A stretch of DNA of 64,000 nucleotides. It comes from Thiotrichales bacterium. Its GTDB lineage: Bacteria; Pseudomonadota; Gammaproteobacteria; Beggiatoales; Beggiatoaceae. Shown here piece after piece: positions 16,373-25,859 of the stretch (within the stretch, counting starts at the first letter, position 1; every line of letters begins with the position of its first letter). Both the position numbers and the translations under genes were made by a program. The notes below the pieces were generated by a model. That model was not told the DNA's origin. It ran no database searches and saw only the letters and a program-made list of their open reading frames with translations. The stretch is from NCBI GenBank assembly GCA_016745035.1, contig JADGDE010000001.1, positions 1,233,668 through 1,297,667 of the forward strand. The letters are read 5' to 3'.

Positions 16373-19048
16373 TCAATACAGGCTATCGCTCTTTAACCAA
16401 GCCAACAAGGCACTTAAATCCTGTAATAGCTCCGAGACATCCGCCTGAGCGCTGACTTTTGGTGGTGGAGCGATGGCTTTAATGGTCCTTATCGGTGCAG
16501 TTGGGGTTTTGTCTGGCATTGTCGCGGCACAATAAACCATTCCGTTAATATACGCTAAATGAATTTGCTCAAGGCTTTTAGCTTGGCTGAGTTGTTGTAA
16601 TACATAGCAAGATAATTCCGGCAAAATGTATTGCTCTAGCACATGGTCAATATGTCGTGCGCCGCTGTTTTCTTGCGAAGGGCTGTTAATAATATAGTCA
16701 CGGATACTTTGGTGGATATGCAGTTGCGCACCATAGTTATCTAAAATCCGTTGTACTATGCCTTGGAGTTTCAGTTCACAGATTTTGCTTAAATCGCCCT
16801 TATCCAAAGCACGGTAAGGAATCACCACCAAGCGGTTGAGTAAGCTGGATTTAAAATGCTGCTGTAAAGCGGCGTTGTCGGTTAGGTGCGTGGTCAAAAT
16901 AATCAGGCTGTGGCTAAAATCAACCAGCGTACCTTCGCTGTCTTCCAATTGTCCTTTGTCAAAAATCGGATATAACAACTCCAAAACATCAGGATGGGCT
17001 TTATCAATCTCGTCGAGCAAAATCACGCTGTAAGGGCGGCGACGCACTGCCTCGGTTAAAATCCCGCCTTTGCCGTGCCCAACATAGCCCGGTGGCGCAC
17101 CCTTGAGCGCTGAGACAGCGTAGGATTCTTGGTACTCGGACATATTCAAGCTAATTAATTGTTGCTCGCCGCCATAAAGCACTTGCGCAAGTTGGAGCGC
17201 AGTTTCAGTTTTGCCAACACCCCCGCCGCCAGAGAGCAAAAACACCCCGGTGGGTTTGTTGGGATCATCTAAGCCGGCGCGATAGTTTTGAATTTGTTTG
17301 GCAATTTTTGCCAAGGCGGCATCTTGTCCGATCAAAGATTGGCGCAAGTGTTGTTTGAGATTGAGGATATTATCCAGCTCGTTACCGAGCATTTTTCCCA
17401 CTGGAATCCCGGTACTGCTGGCAATGACTTGTGCAATCACGCGGTTATCCACCCATGCCGGAATCATCGGATCATCGCCTTGTAGGGCTTTGAGTTTGTC
17501 TTTGTATTGCGCTAATTGTTTGGCAGTGATAGCGTTGTGTTGTCTGTGTAATTGTTGCTCAAGGTTTTGAATTTGTTTAACTAATAAACGCTCTTGTCCT
17601 TGGCGTTGTTCGAGCTTGCTTAACAGTTCTGCCACTTGGGTTTGCCGTCGCTCTAGTTCGGTGATGCGTTTTTGATGCGCGTAACCGGCGCGCTGTTCTC
17701 GGTGTAAATTCTGCAACTCAGCTTTTAGGCGTTGGTTTTCAGCTTTGGCAGCGCTAACGACGTAGGTTTCGCTTTGTTGTGCCACCGCGACTTGAGCGGC
17801 AGCAGTATCGAGGAGATTAATCGCTTTGTCCGGGAGTTGTCTGCCGCTGATATAGCGTTTTGACCAACGCACGGTGGCGCGGATGGCTTGTTCGAGAATT
17901 GTTACTTGGTGATGTTGGCTTAGGGCATTGGCAATACCTCGGAGCATAATCATGGCTTGTTCTTCGTCAGGTTCTTTAACGGTAATCGCTTGAAAACGCC
18001 GCGCCAATGCGGGGTCTTTTTCGATATAGCTTTTGTATTCACGCCATGTGGTGGCGGCGATGGTGCGTAATTCACCTCGGGCTAGGGCGGGTTTGAGTAA
18101 GTTAGCGGCATCACCGCTGCCCGCTTGTCCGCCAGCACCGATAAGGCTGTGGGCTTCGTCAATAAATAAAATCGTTGGCGGCTGGCTGTTTTTCACCACT
18201 TCAATAATGGCTTTGAGGCGATTTTCAAATTCGCCTTGGACGCTAGCGCCTGCTTGTAATAGACCCAAGTCGAGGTTATAAATTTGCACATTGGCGAGTT
18301 TAGCGGCGATATTGCCCTCGGCGAGTTTCAGCGCCAAGCCCTCGACAATAGCGGTTTTACCAACACCGCTTTCACCAAGTAAAATTGGGTTGTTTTGTCG
18401 CCGCCGACAAAGGATGTCGACTAATTGTTGGATTTCATGGTCACGCCCTAGAATCGGATCAAGTTTGCCATTTTTAGCTTCGGCGACAAGATTCGTGGCA
18501 TAGCGCTCAAGCAGGTTTTCTGTTTCTGGCGCTTGATGATCTTCTGTTAGCGTGTTGGGGGCTTTGTTGCTGGGGTTTTCTATTGAGTTTTTTAACACCT
18601 CGTCTAAATCTTGACGCAAAGACTCGGGCGGAATGCGCATCAAACACGGCAGGCTGCTACGAATCAGGGCACGGAATTGTTCTTGTTCAAGAATATTCAG
18701 CAATAAATAGGCACTGCGTATTTGTGTTTGCTCTTGCGCAAGGCTGGTGCTGAGCCAGCTCTCGCGCAATAAGGTCATGATAAACGGTGATAAGCTCGCC
18801 GGGCTGGCGTGTTTAGCTTGGCGTGGTAGTTGTTTAAAATGTTGGTTTAGTTCTTCGGCGAGGCTATAAATCTCATAATGTTTGAGAATTTGGGCAAAAT
18901 CATGGGCTTGTAGCTGTTGCAACAAGCCCTGAATAACATGCTCCAATTCCAGCCGCTTATGTTGTTGTTCGCTACAGTATTGATTTGCATACTCAAAGGC
19001 TTGGTGACAAGTCGGGTTTAGACGGGCAAGCAGGGGTTTTAAGTACAT
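16373..19048 (-). CDS. clpV: ClpV/TssH-type AAA+ disaggregase
   Basis: An 891-residue class I Clp ATPase: Clp-N domain, AAA1 with Walker A GESGVGKT (about residues 225-232) and Walker B ILFIDEAH, a coiled-coil middle segment near 420-500, and AAA2 with Walker A GGGGVGKT (about 605-612) and Walker [13 protein letters not shown]. Several stretches fit ClpV of type VI secretion better than ClpB, notably [20 protein letters not shown] and [20 protein letters not shown]. ClpV recycles contracted T6SS sheaths. No other T6SS gene is in the window. Instead its start overlaps the stop of the SPOR gene (TGATG), placing it last in a Wza-Wzz-SPOR-ClpV unit. The C-terminal 60 residues (from about 830) are a Pro/Ala-rich extension. 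Either a displaced tssH or an ATPase working on a polysaccharide-linked assembly; the latter is inference. Confidence 0.8.
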   Translation of the reverse strand: MYLKPLLARLNPTCHQAFEYANQYCSEQQHKRLELEHVIQGLLQQLQAHDFAQILKHYEIYSLAEELNQHFKQLPRQAKHASPASLSPFIMTLLRESWLSTSLAQEQTQIRSAYLLLNILEQEQFRALIRSSLPCLMRIPPESLRQDLDEVLKNSIENPSNKAPNTLTEDHQAPETENLLERYATNLVAEAKNGKLDPILGRDHEIQQLVDILCRRRQNNPILLGESGVGKTAIVEGLALKLAEGNIAAKLANVQIYNLDLGLLQAGASVQGEFENRLKAIIEVVKNSQPPTILFIDEAHSLIGAGGQAGSGDAANLLKPALARGELRTIAATTWREYKSYIEKDPALARRFQAITVKEPDEEQAMIMLRGIANALSQHHQVTILEQAIRATVRWSKRYISGRQLPDKAINLLDTAAAQVAVAQQSETYVVSAAKAENQRLKAELQNLHREQRAGYAHQKRITELERRQTQVAELLSKLEQRQGQERLLVKQIQNLEQQLHRQHNAITAKQLAQYKDKLKALQGDDPMIPAWVDNRVIAQVIASSTGIPVGKMLGNELDNILNLKQHLRQSLIGQDAALAKIAKQIQNYRAGLDDPNKPTGVFLLSGGGGVGKTETALQLAQVLYGGEQQLISLNMSEYQESYAVSALKGAPPGYVGHGKGGILTEAVRRRPYSVILLDEIDKAHPDVLELLYPIFDKGQLEDSEGTLVDFSHSLIILTTHLTDNAALQQHFKSSLLNRLVVIPYRALDKGDLSKICELKLQGIVQRILDNYGAQLHIHQSIRDYIINSPSQENSGARHIDHVLEQYILPELSCYVLQQLSQAKSLEQIHLAYINGMVYCAATMPDKTPTAPIRTIKAIAPPPKVSAQADVSELLQDLSALLAWLKSDSLY

Positions 19049-19887
19049 CAGTTGACTCGAATAGAGCTATAGCCAGCCTGGCGTAAGCGGGTTTGTAAGC
19101 GTTCGGCGGCACGCTCATTGGCAGCCGTGGGCAAACGCACCCGATACCATTGGCGGTTATTCACGGTTCCTGTATAAATTTGAACCTTAAACCCCAGTTG
19201 CCGCAATTCTTTGTGCAACAGTTTGGCATCACGCAAATCACGAAAAGCGGCAATTTGTACGGTTAATCCGGCAACAGGCTCTAAAGGATTCGCAGCACGC
19301 GGTTGTGTTCGGGTTTGCCGTTGTGGCTCGGCAGGTTTTTTTAGGTTGTGTAATTGATCCGCAGAGGGCAAGGTTAGCTCTAAGACAACCTCATCAGGGC
19401 GCGGTTTTTTCGCTACGGGTTTGGGCTTGGGTTTCGGCGCAGGTTTGGGACGCTCTTGGGCTGGGCGGTTAATAATTTCAGGGGTGAGTTGTGGCGGCAG
19501 CGGCTTATTATCATTGCTCGCAGACCATGTCTCGATATTTTCATTCGCAGGGACAGCAACAACAGGACCTGGTGTTGTTGCAGCTGGTTCTAAATCATAA
19601 AATTGGAAGCTTTGTTGCGGTACTGTCACCGGCTTAGGTTCTGGCGTAGGGACGGCTGTTGGGATTTTTACCTCAGTGCTAGGGGCGTTGGTCACCGGTG
19701 GCGTGAGACTTTGGGTTTCTGTCGCTGGATTGAGACTTTGTAGATAAAGCAAAAAGGCGAGAAACATACCAAAAAGCACCCCAGCCACAAACCAAATCCA
19801 ACCCGCAGGGCAGCCTTGTGCATTCGGCGTTCTGGTCGGTTGGCGCGTGCTATTACGGCTTTTGTGATGGGGGGCAATACTTGGCAT
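19048..19887 (-). CDS. SPOR-domain membrane protein
   Basis: A 279-residue bitopic inner-membrane protein: a basic cytoplasmic N-terminus, one transmembrane helix at about residues 29-50, a long Pro/Thr/Lys-rich periplasmic linker, and a C-terminal SPOR domain at about 205-279 (VQIAAFRDLRDAKLLHKELR, then QWYRVRL). SPOR domains bind glycan strands stripped of stem peptides, usually at the septum, as in FtsN. Here the gene is sandwiched between the polysaccharide co-polymerase gene (22 bp gap) and the ClpV-like ATPase (one-base TGATG overlap), not beside a division or argS locus. It may therefore anchor an envelope machine to peptidoglycan. An FtsN-like role is the alternative. Confidence 0.82.
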   Translation of the reverse strand: MPSIAPHHKSRNSTRQPTRTPNAQGCPAGWIWFVAGVLFGMFLAFLLYLQSLNPATETQSLTPPVTNAPSTEVKIPTAVPTPEPKPVTVPQQSFQFYDLEPAATTPGPVVAVPANENIETWSASNDNKPLPPQLTPEIINRPAQERPKPAPKPKPKPVAKKPRPDEVVLELTLPSADQLHNLKKPAEPQRQTRTQPRAANPLEPVAGLTVQIAAFRDLRDAKLLHKELRQLGFKVQIYTGTVNNRQWYRVRLPTAANERAAERLQTRLRQAGYSSIRVN

Positions 19888-19909
19888 TAGGTTTTATTCG
19901 CTCCTGTCG

Positions 19910-21565
19910 TCAGCGATATTTTTGATATTCACTCTCAGAAATAGAGGCTAATACCGGCAGTTGTAAACGCCGCTTAACATCTTCATCCGATTTGAGCGTA
20001 TCGTCTAGGATTTCTAGTGCAAACGCAAGTCCTATACCACCTAATAAGCCTAAGATAATACTCATCATAATTTTAACTCGGCGTTTGGAGTCCACTGGGC
20101 GTAAAGGCAAAGTGGCTGGCTGGACAATACGAATATTTGAGGCGCGGTTACGATCTAAGGCCTCGGAGAGCCGGGCGCGCTGTAAATTTTCTTTATAGCT
20201 TTGATATTCTTTCGCTGCACTTTTGACATTACGCTGTAGGCGTTTGAGTTCCACTTCAGCCTGTCCCAATTCCAACAATCGGGCATTTTTTTCGATCAAT
20301 AAACCCATCAATACGGCTTTTTTGGCAATTTTTCCTCGATATTCAGCCCGTGTGCGGGTGAGTTCGGCTTCGAGTGAACGCCAATAATCATTATCACCAA
20401 TGGTCACCAGATCTTCCCCACCAGGCACTTCATCAGCGAGACGTTTTTTAACCACGGCTAATTGTTTTCGCACATTTTTTAAGGCGCGGGCTTCGTCGGT
20501 ATAGCGTTCGGACAAATCAGCTTCTTTTTGTTCTAGTTCGATACGTCTGCGCCGCAGATCAACAAAAACATGGTTGGTGCTGCCACTGGTGCGTTCTTTG
20601 ACGATTTTTTGCGGGTATATTTTCAGGCTTTTATTTAAGACCGCTATTTTAGCCGCATCGCCTTCAATCCCCGCTAACACCGTATCCAAATCATTGGAAA
20701 CCTCATTGCGTTGTTGACGAATCGAACGCAGTTGGTCGGTCAATTCAGTGATGCGATTAACCTTTTTGAACATACGCAAACGGCGTTCATGGGCAAATAA
20801 ACTCGCTAAAAGAATATCGGTTTGTTCTTGCAGAAAATTAGGCGAGACTTGGGAACGATAAATTTCCACATGGCGCTCGAGGGCAAATTGCATTAAAACT
20901 GCAAGGGTTTGTTGTGCTAGTTCAGGATTAATCATCCGCAAACTGAGGCTGATCATATTACTTTTGACTTCCAGACCAATGGTCAAACGCCGGGAAATCG
21001 AGCCAATGGCTTTTTCGCGGCGTTTTTCTGCCTCTAGGGATAACATCGCCGTTTCCGCTGTGGTTTGGTTTAACTCATCTTCTGTGGGGTTGGTTTCGTC
21101 TTTTTTTTCGACTTTAGCCTCAGCAATTTCATCTTGGGTCTCGCGTAATAAACGTTCTTCCTCAGTTAAATGACGCTTAGGTTTATATTTTTTACTAAAA
21201 AAATTGTCCACACCGATATGATCCACCACTTTTTGCAGTAGATAATGGCTTTTTATCATTGAAATCTCGGAGTTAATCGCATTCTCCAGACTTTGTTCAA
21301 TGTATTGGGTTGGTCCGACCACAGAGGGGTCACGAGAAATATTTTCGCGCCCCACCCGTACTAGCATTTTTGCCTCGGTGTAATACATTTCGGTGGTTTT
21401 CAGCGCTGACATGGTCACAGAACTGACCACGGCAAAGAAAAAGATAATGATTTTCCATTTGTGCCGAAACAGGGTATTAAATACATCACGCGCAGAAATA
21501 TGGCGCGGGGCGTTGTTTAGCTGGGCTTTACTGGCGGCGAGTTTTTCGCTTAAATCGCTATCCAT
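19910..21565 (-). CDS. Wzz-type polysaccharide co-polymerase (GumC/Wzc-like without kinase)
   Basis: A 551-residue inner-membrane protein of the Wzz superfamily, which sets chain length or couples polysaccharide polymerisation to export. It has a transmembrane helix at about residues 34-54, a long periplasmic coiled-coil region at about 150-480 with many Lys/Arg/Glu heptads, and a second helix near 500-520 preceded by a Pro-rich turn (QPATLPLRPVDSKRR). It ends soon after, so the BY-kinase domain of Wzc is absent; it resembles GumC or EpsF-type proteins. The outer-membrane partner is the next gene upstream, 61 bp away. No glycosyltransferase or Wzx/Wzy gene is in the window, so the polymer made is unknown. 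Confidence 0.88.
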   Translation of the reverse strand: MDSDLSEKLAASKAQLNNAPRHISARDVFNTLFRHKWKIIIFFFAVVSSVTMSALKTTEMYYTEAKMLVRVGRENISRDPSVVGPTQYIEQSLENAINSEISMIKSHYLLQKVVDHIGVDNFFSKKYKPKRHLTEEERLLRETQDEIAEAKVEKKDETNPTEDELNQTTAETAMLSLEAEKRREKAIGSISRRLTIGLEVKSNMISLSLRMINPELAQQTLAVLMQFALERHVEIYRSQVSPNFLQEQTDILLASLFAHERRLRMFKKVNRITELTDQLRSIRQQRNEVSNDLDTVLAGIEGDAAKIAVLNKSLKIYPQKIVKERTSGSTNHVFVDLRRRRIELEQKEADLSERYTDEARALKNVRKQLAVVKKRLADEVPGGEDLVTIGDNDYWRSLEAELTRTRAEYRGKIAKKAVLMGLLIEKNARLLELGQAEVELKRLQRNVKSAAKEYQSYKENLQRARLSEALDRNRASNIRIVQPATLPLRPVDSKRRVKIMMSIILGLLGGIGLAFALEILDDTLKSDEDVKRRLQLPVLASISESEYQKYR

Positions 21566-21626
21566 CAGGCGTAACTCTGATCGCAGCAGCCGTTATTAAC
21601 GCAAAGCCGCCTTTGCCTAACATTGC

Positions 21627-22331
21627 TTAATTACCCAAAATCGTGATGGTGGTACTTTCACCCGGAACCGTGGCACTTAAACCAATATTAGGAACCATAT
21701 TGGTTAGGTGTTGTTTCACCCACGTATTGAGTTTTGATATTTTGGTAAAAGGCACATAAATAATATCTTGCGCAACCAAGTACACGGGGTCAGATTCTTG
21801 TTGCGTTAACATGGTTCGCATATCAAAACTGGCGAGATAGCGTTTTTCATCGACATGGCGCAATAACAAGACATTGGAAAGTTCGGCATCTTTATGTAAG
21901 CCACCAATTTCAATCACTGCATCCATGAGCGTCATATTCCCTGAAAGACTGATCACGCCTTTGTTGGCAACCGCGCCTTCGATATAGACCCGCTCACGAT
22001 TTAAAAAACGGGTGATTACACTGATTTCAGGGTCTTTGAGCCATTTTTTATAGCGCTCGGTCAAATGGTCATCTAATTCCTGCGGGGTCATGCCTTGAAC
22101 ATAGACATCATCAATTAGCTGTAGTGAAACCCGTCCATCAGGGCGCACGCGCAAATTATTATCTAATTCTGGCCAATAACGAAAACGCACGTCAAATTCA
22201 TCGCCCGGATAAAGACGTACTTCAGAGATAGTTTGGGCTTTAGGAAATTGTGGATGTGAGGGGGTTCTTTTGGTACTAATACAAGCGCTAAGCCCCAGCA
22301 CCACAAAAAGCACAATGAGATAACGGCACAT
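21627..22331 (-). CDS. Wza-like outer-membrane polysaccharide export lipoprotein
   Basis: A 234-residue protein with a lipoprotein signal ending LGLSACIS. The start at 22331 (ATG) is chosen over an upstream TTG because it places the signal peptide correctly and has AAGAG upstream. The Poly_export motif follows the signal (LYPGDEFDVRF, then RVRPDGRVSL), and then a SLBB-like segment (VYIEGAVANKGV). It is shorter than E. coli Wza (about 380) and so probably contributes the periplasmic ring, as in other short OPX proteins. It forms an export pair with the Wzz-type protein downstream. It is 82 bp from panB and may be read with it or from its own promoter. Confidence 0.88.
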   Translation of the reverse strand: MCRYLIVLFVVLGLSACISTKRTPSHPQFPKAQTISEVRLYPGDEFDVRFRYWPELDNNLRVRPDGRVSLQLIDDVYVQGMTPQELDDHLTERYKKWLKDPEISVITRFLNRERVYIEGAVANKGVISLSGNMTLMDAVIEIGGLHKDAELSNVLLLRHVDEKRYLASFDMRTMLTQQESDPVYLVAQDIIYVPFTKISKLNTWVKQHLTNMVPNIGLSATVPGESTTITILGN

Positions 22332-22413
22332 AATATTAAACTCTTTACTCAGGTGACACAAAGATGGGGGATTAAATGCAAATAGTAAACCTATTGAATG
22401 AAATCCGCTATAT

Positions 22414-23196
22414 TTATGTTGGAAAGGTTTTGTCTTTCACCGCCCGAATATAAGCGCTCAAGGCTTTATCAACCGCATTGGTTTCGGCTAAAAAATTATG
22501 CGCAAAACTGGGGATATATTCTCCAATGCCTAAGGCATCATAAATCACTAAGACTTGTCCATCGCAATCGACCCCAGCACCGATACCGATCACAGGAATG
22601 GATAAGGTGTCACTGACTGTTTTAGCTAAGGCTGCGGGGACGCATTCAAGCACCAAAAGAGCTGCCCCGGCTTCTTCCAAGGCATTGGCATCGGTGAGGA
22701 TTTGCTCGGCTTCGTGTGCAGTTTTGCCTTGGACTTTGTAGCCACCCAAGGTATGTACTGATTGCGGGGTTAGCCCCAAGTGAGCACAAACCGGAATACC
22801 CCAGCGGGTCAACGAGCTAACAGTCGCATCTATATCTGTACCACCGCCTTCGAGCTTGACCATATTTGCCCCCGCTTGCATTAAGCGCGTGGCATTGGTC
22901 TTGGCGGCTTGTTCATCGCTATAGCTCATAAATGGCAAATCACTGATAACCACTTGTGTTGGCGCGCCTCGGCGCACCGCTTGGGTATGATAAATCATGT
23001 CCTCAACACTGACCGATAAGGTATTGGGATAGCCTTGAGTCACCATTCCCAAGGAATCACCGACCAAAATCATATCCATGCCGACTTGTGCTAGTACGCT
23101 GGCAAAACTGGCATCATAAGCGGTCATACAGGCAATTTTTTCGCCTTGTGCCTTCAGCGCTTGGAGCTTAGGAATGGTGTTGATTAAAGTTTTCAT
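22414..23196 (-). CDS. panB: 3-methyl-2-oxobutanoate hydroxymethyltransferase
   Basis: PanB, first committed enzyme of pantothenate synthesis, transfers a hydroxymethyl group from methylenetetrahydrofolate to 2-oxoisovalerate in the cytosol. The 260-residue length is standard. Diagnostic segments include MTAYDASFA at the N-terminus, ILVGDSLGMV (metal-binding Asp), AGANMVKLEGG and the late VIGIGAGVDCDGQVLVI. Its ATG overlaps the stop of the DUF2288 gene by four bases (ATGA). panC, commonly next to panB, is not here. The substrate 2-oxoisovalerate derives from the valine pathway encoded at 57-60 kb. Confidence 0.96.
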   Translation of the reverse strand: MKTLINTIPKLQALKAQGEKIACMTAYDASFASVLAQVGMDMILVGDSLGMVTQGYPNTLSVSVEDMIYHTQAVRRGAPTQVVISDLPFMSYSDEQAAKTNATRLMQAGANMVKLEGGGTDIDATVSSLTRWGIPVCAHLGLTPQSVHTLGGYKVQGKTAHEAEQILTDANALEEAGAALLVLECVPAALAKTVSDTLSIPVIGIGAGVDCDGQVLVIYDALGIGEYIPSFAHNFLAETNAVDKALSAYIRAVKDKTFPT

Positions 23197-23510
23197 GCTT
23201 TTTTGTTACTAACAGTAGTGTTTTGTACCAAGACCCAAGGTTTCACTACCACTGCCCACACCTCTATTTCTTGGGCAAACCAGCTTTTGGCTTGTTCATC
23301 ACTCATTTTCATGATGTCACGTTTTGCCATAGCCGCTTCAATTTTTTTGACATCATCTTGAATAAACCAAGTCGCAACATCGATTAAATCATATCTATCA
23401 ACAGCAATGACCAAGCCTTTGGCAAAAAAGACTTGTAAGTCTCGCCAAGGAATTTGTGCGGTCTCAAGGTTTAGCCTTGCGGCAATCATATCAGGGCTTT
23501 CTTGACTCAT
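23193..23510 (-). CDS. DUF2288 family protein
   Basis: A 105-residue soluble protein with no signal peptide or membrane segment. It matches the DUF2288 family, small gamma- and betaproteobacterial proteins of unknown function, by its size and its WRDLQVFFAKGLVIAV and VATWFIQDDV segments. It overlaps both neighbours by four bases (lipoprotein gene upstream, panB downstream), so it is translated as part of one unit. No catalytic motif is visible and no function is proposed. Confidence 0.8.
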   Translation of the reverse strand: MSQESPDMIAARLNLETAQIPWRDLQVFFAKGLVIAVDRYDLIDVATWFIQDDVKKIEAAMAKRDIMKMSDEQAKSWFAQEIEVWAVVVKPWVLVQNTTVSNKKA

Positions 23511-24139
23511 GGCAGGCGTTGGATTAGACGTTTAGCCGTTTCTTCCACGACGGTGCGAAAACTCACCGGGCGTTCAGATCCAGTATCATAAGCATAATTT
23601 AGCTCTTCAACCCCTTCCCAGACAATCGTGCCCGAATGGCTGTCCCAGATTTGTAAAAATAAGCGAATATTGGCTTGTTTGGTTTGGAATAAACGTAAAC
23701 CAAAAGCACTGAAACGTCCTTGGGTGGTTTGGTCAAAATCGGCCAATTTCAGTTGTGCCAGATAACGTGCACCGACGCTGACACCTACACGATATAAGAC
23801 CCGGTGCTCGAAAATCCCTGTGTCTTGATAGTCAGCAAGCATTTTTTGATAATCGTGTGCCAAACCGGATTGGTTAATTGCACTTAAGGTATCTGGCAAG
23901 GTCACGCGAGGAATATTAGGACTTTCTGTCGCCAAAACATCACTAAACAATAAGGCTAAGGTTTGTTTATCCTCTTCTTTACTCAACACCGTTGAGGGCG
24001 TTAAAAAAGCCAAGCCTTGCGAGAGCATCCCCGCTTCCAGATGCAAGGGGGTGTGACGTGAACTCGAATAAATTTGATTAGAAGCACAACTGGATAAGAC
24101 TAGAGCGCTCGCTAAAATTAATAGAAGATAACGTTGCAT
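23507..24139 (-). CDS. Predicted lipoprotein, unknown function
   Basis: A 210-residue protein with a clear lipoprotein signal (LVLSSCAS). The ATG at 24139 is preferred because GAGGA then lies seven bases upstream; another ATG at 24145 sits right on that site. The mature part has mixed alpha/beta character, with segments such as VGVSVGARYLAQLKLADF and IRLFLQIWDSHSGTIVWEG reminiscent of envelope lipoproteins that include a curli-CsgG-like beta fold. No firm family is claimed. The gene is 17-24 bp downstream of lptG and overlaps the DUF2288 gene by four bases, suggesting an envelope-linked operon. Confidence 0.75.
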   Translation of the reverse strand: MQRYLLLILASALVLSSCASNQIYSSSRHTPLHLEAGMLSQGLAFLTPSTVLSKEEDKQTLALLFSDVLATESPNIPRVTLPDTLSAINQSGLAHDYQKMLADYQDTGIFEHRVLYRVGVSVGARYLAQLKLADFDQTTQGRFSAFGLRLFQTKQANIRLFLQIWDSHSGTIVWEGVEELNYAYDTGSERPVSFRTVVEETAKRLIQRLP

Positions 24140-24162
24140 AGACATTCCTCAATATCAGTAAG

Positions 24163-25239
24163 TTAAACAACCTTGCGCATCAAAAAGATGCCAAGCGCAA
24201 AAAAAACTAAAATCGGTAATAGGGCACTAAAAAATGGATTAATACCATAAACCAAGGCGCTGTGCCCACTGGCTTGATTAACGATATGAAATATAATCCC
24301 TAAAAAAGCCCCTATCAATACCCGTTGTCCAACAGACACCGTGCGCATAGAGCCAAATACAAATGGCACGGCTAAAAAGATCATCACGGCTGTCACCAGA
24401 GGATAAAAGAGTTTTTGCCAAAGTGCCAGTTCATAACTGGCCGACTCTAATTCATTTTTTTGTAAATAGCGCACATAATGAAACAATTCGACACCTGAAA
24501 GGCGTTCAGCTTTCAAGGTTAAAATCGAGAGCAATTGCGGGTTTAATAAACTACGCCAAATCGTACGATTATTATGGTGTTGGCTGAGTTCTGGTGCAAG
24601 CGTATCTTGTGTTAAACGGGTTTGATCATAATCACTGACTAACCAATGATCTTGGCGATATGCCAGTTGTTTGGCATTGCCTAAAGTTTTTAGTTGTCCT
24701 TCAGGATTAAAACTATAAATCGACACATCCCGCAGTTCACCACCGGGTTCCACTTTCCTGATATGGACAAAATGATCGCCCTCGCGCGCCCAAAAGCCAT
24801 GTTTATTGCGGGCGCTGATTTGCTCGGTTTTTGCCGCTGAGCGCATATGTCTGGCATATTGCTCACTATAAGGGGCGATGGTCTCGCCTAGCAGCATTAA
24901 AGGTATCATTAATACCAGCCCCAGCTTTAGTACCGACCAAATAATCCGGCGGATAGAGACACCAGCGGCGCGCATGACAGTTAATTCACTGTTATTTGCC
25001 AGCGCCCCTAGTCCTATCAAGCTGCCGAGTAATACGGCAATGGGAAATAATTCATACATACGCTTGGGTGAGAGCAATAGCACGTATTGAATTGCATTCA
25101 AGGTGCTATAACTGCCCTCGCCAATCGAGCGTGCCTCTTCAATGAAGGTGAAAAATAAAAACAAACTCACCAACACCAATAACACCAAAAAAATCGCCGA
25201 GGCAACAGAGCGGGCAATATAACGGTCAAGTTGATACAT
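24163..25239 (-). CDS. lptG: LPS export ABC transporter permease LptG
   Basis: A 358-residue permease of the LptBFG transporter that extracts lipopolysaccharide from the inner membrane and feeds the Lpt bridge. It starts MYQLDRYIARS, as LptG/LptF proteins do, has three N-terminal transmembrane helices (about 12-35, 58-80, 98-118), a periplasmic beta-jellyroll region at about 130-265 and three C-terminal helices. The coupling segment NNSELTVMRAAGVS is the family signature. LptG is preferred over LptF from the N-terminal form and sequence feel. A partner lptF is not adjacent, which is unusual because lptF and lptG are commonly paired. A strong hairpin terminator lies only about 20 bp upstream of the start. 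Confidence 0.88.
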   Translation of the reverse strand: MYQLDRYIARSVASAIFLVLLVLVSLFLFFTFIEEARSIGEGSYSTLNAIQYVLLLSPKRMYELFPIAVLLGSLIGLGALANNSELTVMRAAGVSIRRIIWSVLKLGLVLMIPLMLLGETIAPYSEQYARHMRSAAKTEQISARNKHGFWAREGDHFVHIRKVEPGGELRDVSIYSFNPEGQLKTLGNAKQLAYRQDHWLVSDYDQTRLTQDTLAPELSQHHNNRTIWRSLLNPQLLSILTLKAERLSGVELFHYVRYLQKNELESASYELALWQKLFYPLVTAVMIFLAVPFVFGSMRTVSVGQRVLIGAFLGIIFHIVNQASGHSALVYGINPFFSALLPILVFFALGIFLMRKVV

Positions 25240-25259
25240 AGGGCGATAGCTACAAAATT

Positions 25260-25292
25260 AAAAACCGCTTATCAAATGATGAAGCGGTTTTT
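25260..25292 (-). terminator. Rho-independent terminator after DUF302 gene
   Basis: An 11-bp inverted repeat (AAAAACCGCTT and AAGCGGTTTTT) around an 11-base loop, with T-runs on either strand. It lies 45 bp past the DUF302 stop on the minus strand and just before lptG, so lptG needs either read-through or a promoter overlapping this site. Confidence 0.8.
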
Positions 25293-25337
25293 ATAAAAAC
25301 GGAAAAAGCGGTGTTATTCTAACACATGCAAGCGATT

Positions 25338-25859
25338 TTATAACTCACCACTAGCCCCAGCTTCGATAATAGCATCCATATTATCCCGCACCCGCTCGGC
25401 GACTTTGCGTAAATCATCCGGTAGATTTGATGCGCTAATCAAAATGTTTAAGTTAGCGGTTACTAACCAACCCGTCCCGGTTTGATCTTCAATCAAGGCT
25501 ATGCGGCAAGGCATGTAAGCGGCGTAGTTGACATGATTTTTTAACATGCTGTAAGCAACTTTGGCATCACAAAATTGATAGATTTCAATCCGTGGGACAT
25601 TTTTCTCGCCCAAGGCTTCCAATTCTTTCCACAGTGGCTGATAGCCAACTTCTTTCATATTGAGGCTATTTGCCTTAAGGCGCATGGATTCGACGGCCTC
25701 ATCAAATGAAACCTCTTTGGCAATCGGCACTTTGATGACGGTTTCTTCCAAATTAATCAGCACCGCATCCTCATCGGTTTCCATTAATTTTGTTTCTTCT
25801 GCCCACGCTCCCCAAGTCGTGAGACACAATAACAATAGTGTTGTTATGCGAGTTAGCAT
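25338..25859 (-). CDS. Secreted DUF302 protein (paralogue 1)
   Basis: A 173-residue protein with a Sec signal peptide cleaved after AWA (about residue 20), followed by a DUF302 domain at about 50-165. The conserved SFDEAVESMRLKANSLNMK and a QFCDA segment with a later MPCRIAL give two Cys. It is clearly paralogous to the protein at 48681, sharing the (Q)FCDAK, PCRI, VRDNMDAI and EAGASG motifs. DUF302 proteins are small, widespread in sulfur-oxidising and other respiratory bacteria, and functionally undefined. An AAGGAG about eight bases upstream supports the start. It is followed by its own terminator. Confidence 0.85.
   Translation of the reverse strand: MLTRITTLLLLCLTTWGAWAEETKLMETDEDAVLINLEETVIKVPIAKEVSFDEAVESMRLKANSLNMKEVGYQPLWKELEALGEKNVPRIEIYQFCDAKVAYSMLKNHVNYAAYMPCRIALIEDQTGTGWLVTANLNILISASNLPDDLRKVAERVRDNMDAIIEAGASGEL

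Noticed and set aside
16373..19048. Evidence for a full type VI secretion locus
   Set aside because: Only the ClpV-like ATPase is present. No tssB/C sheath, Hcp, VgrG or membrane-complex gene was found in the window.
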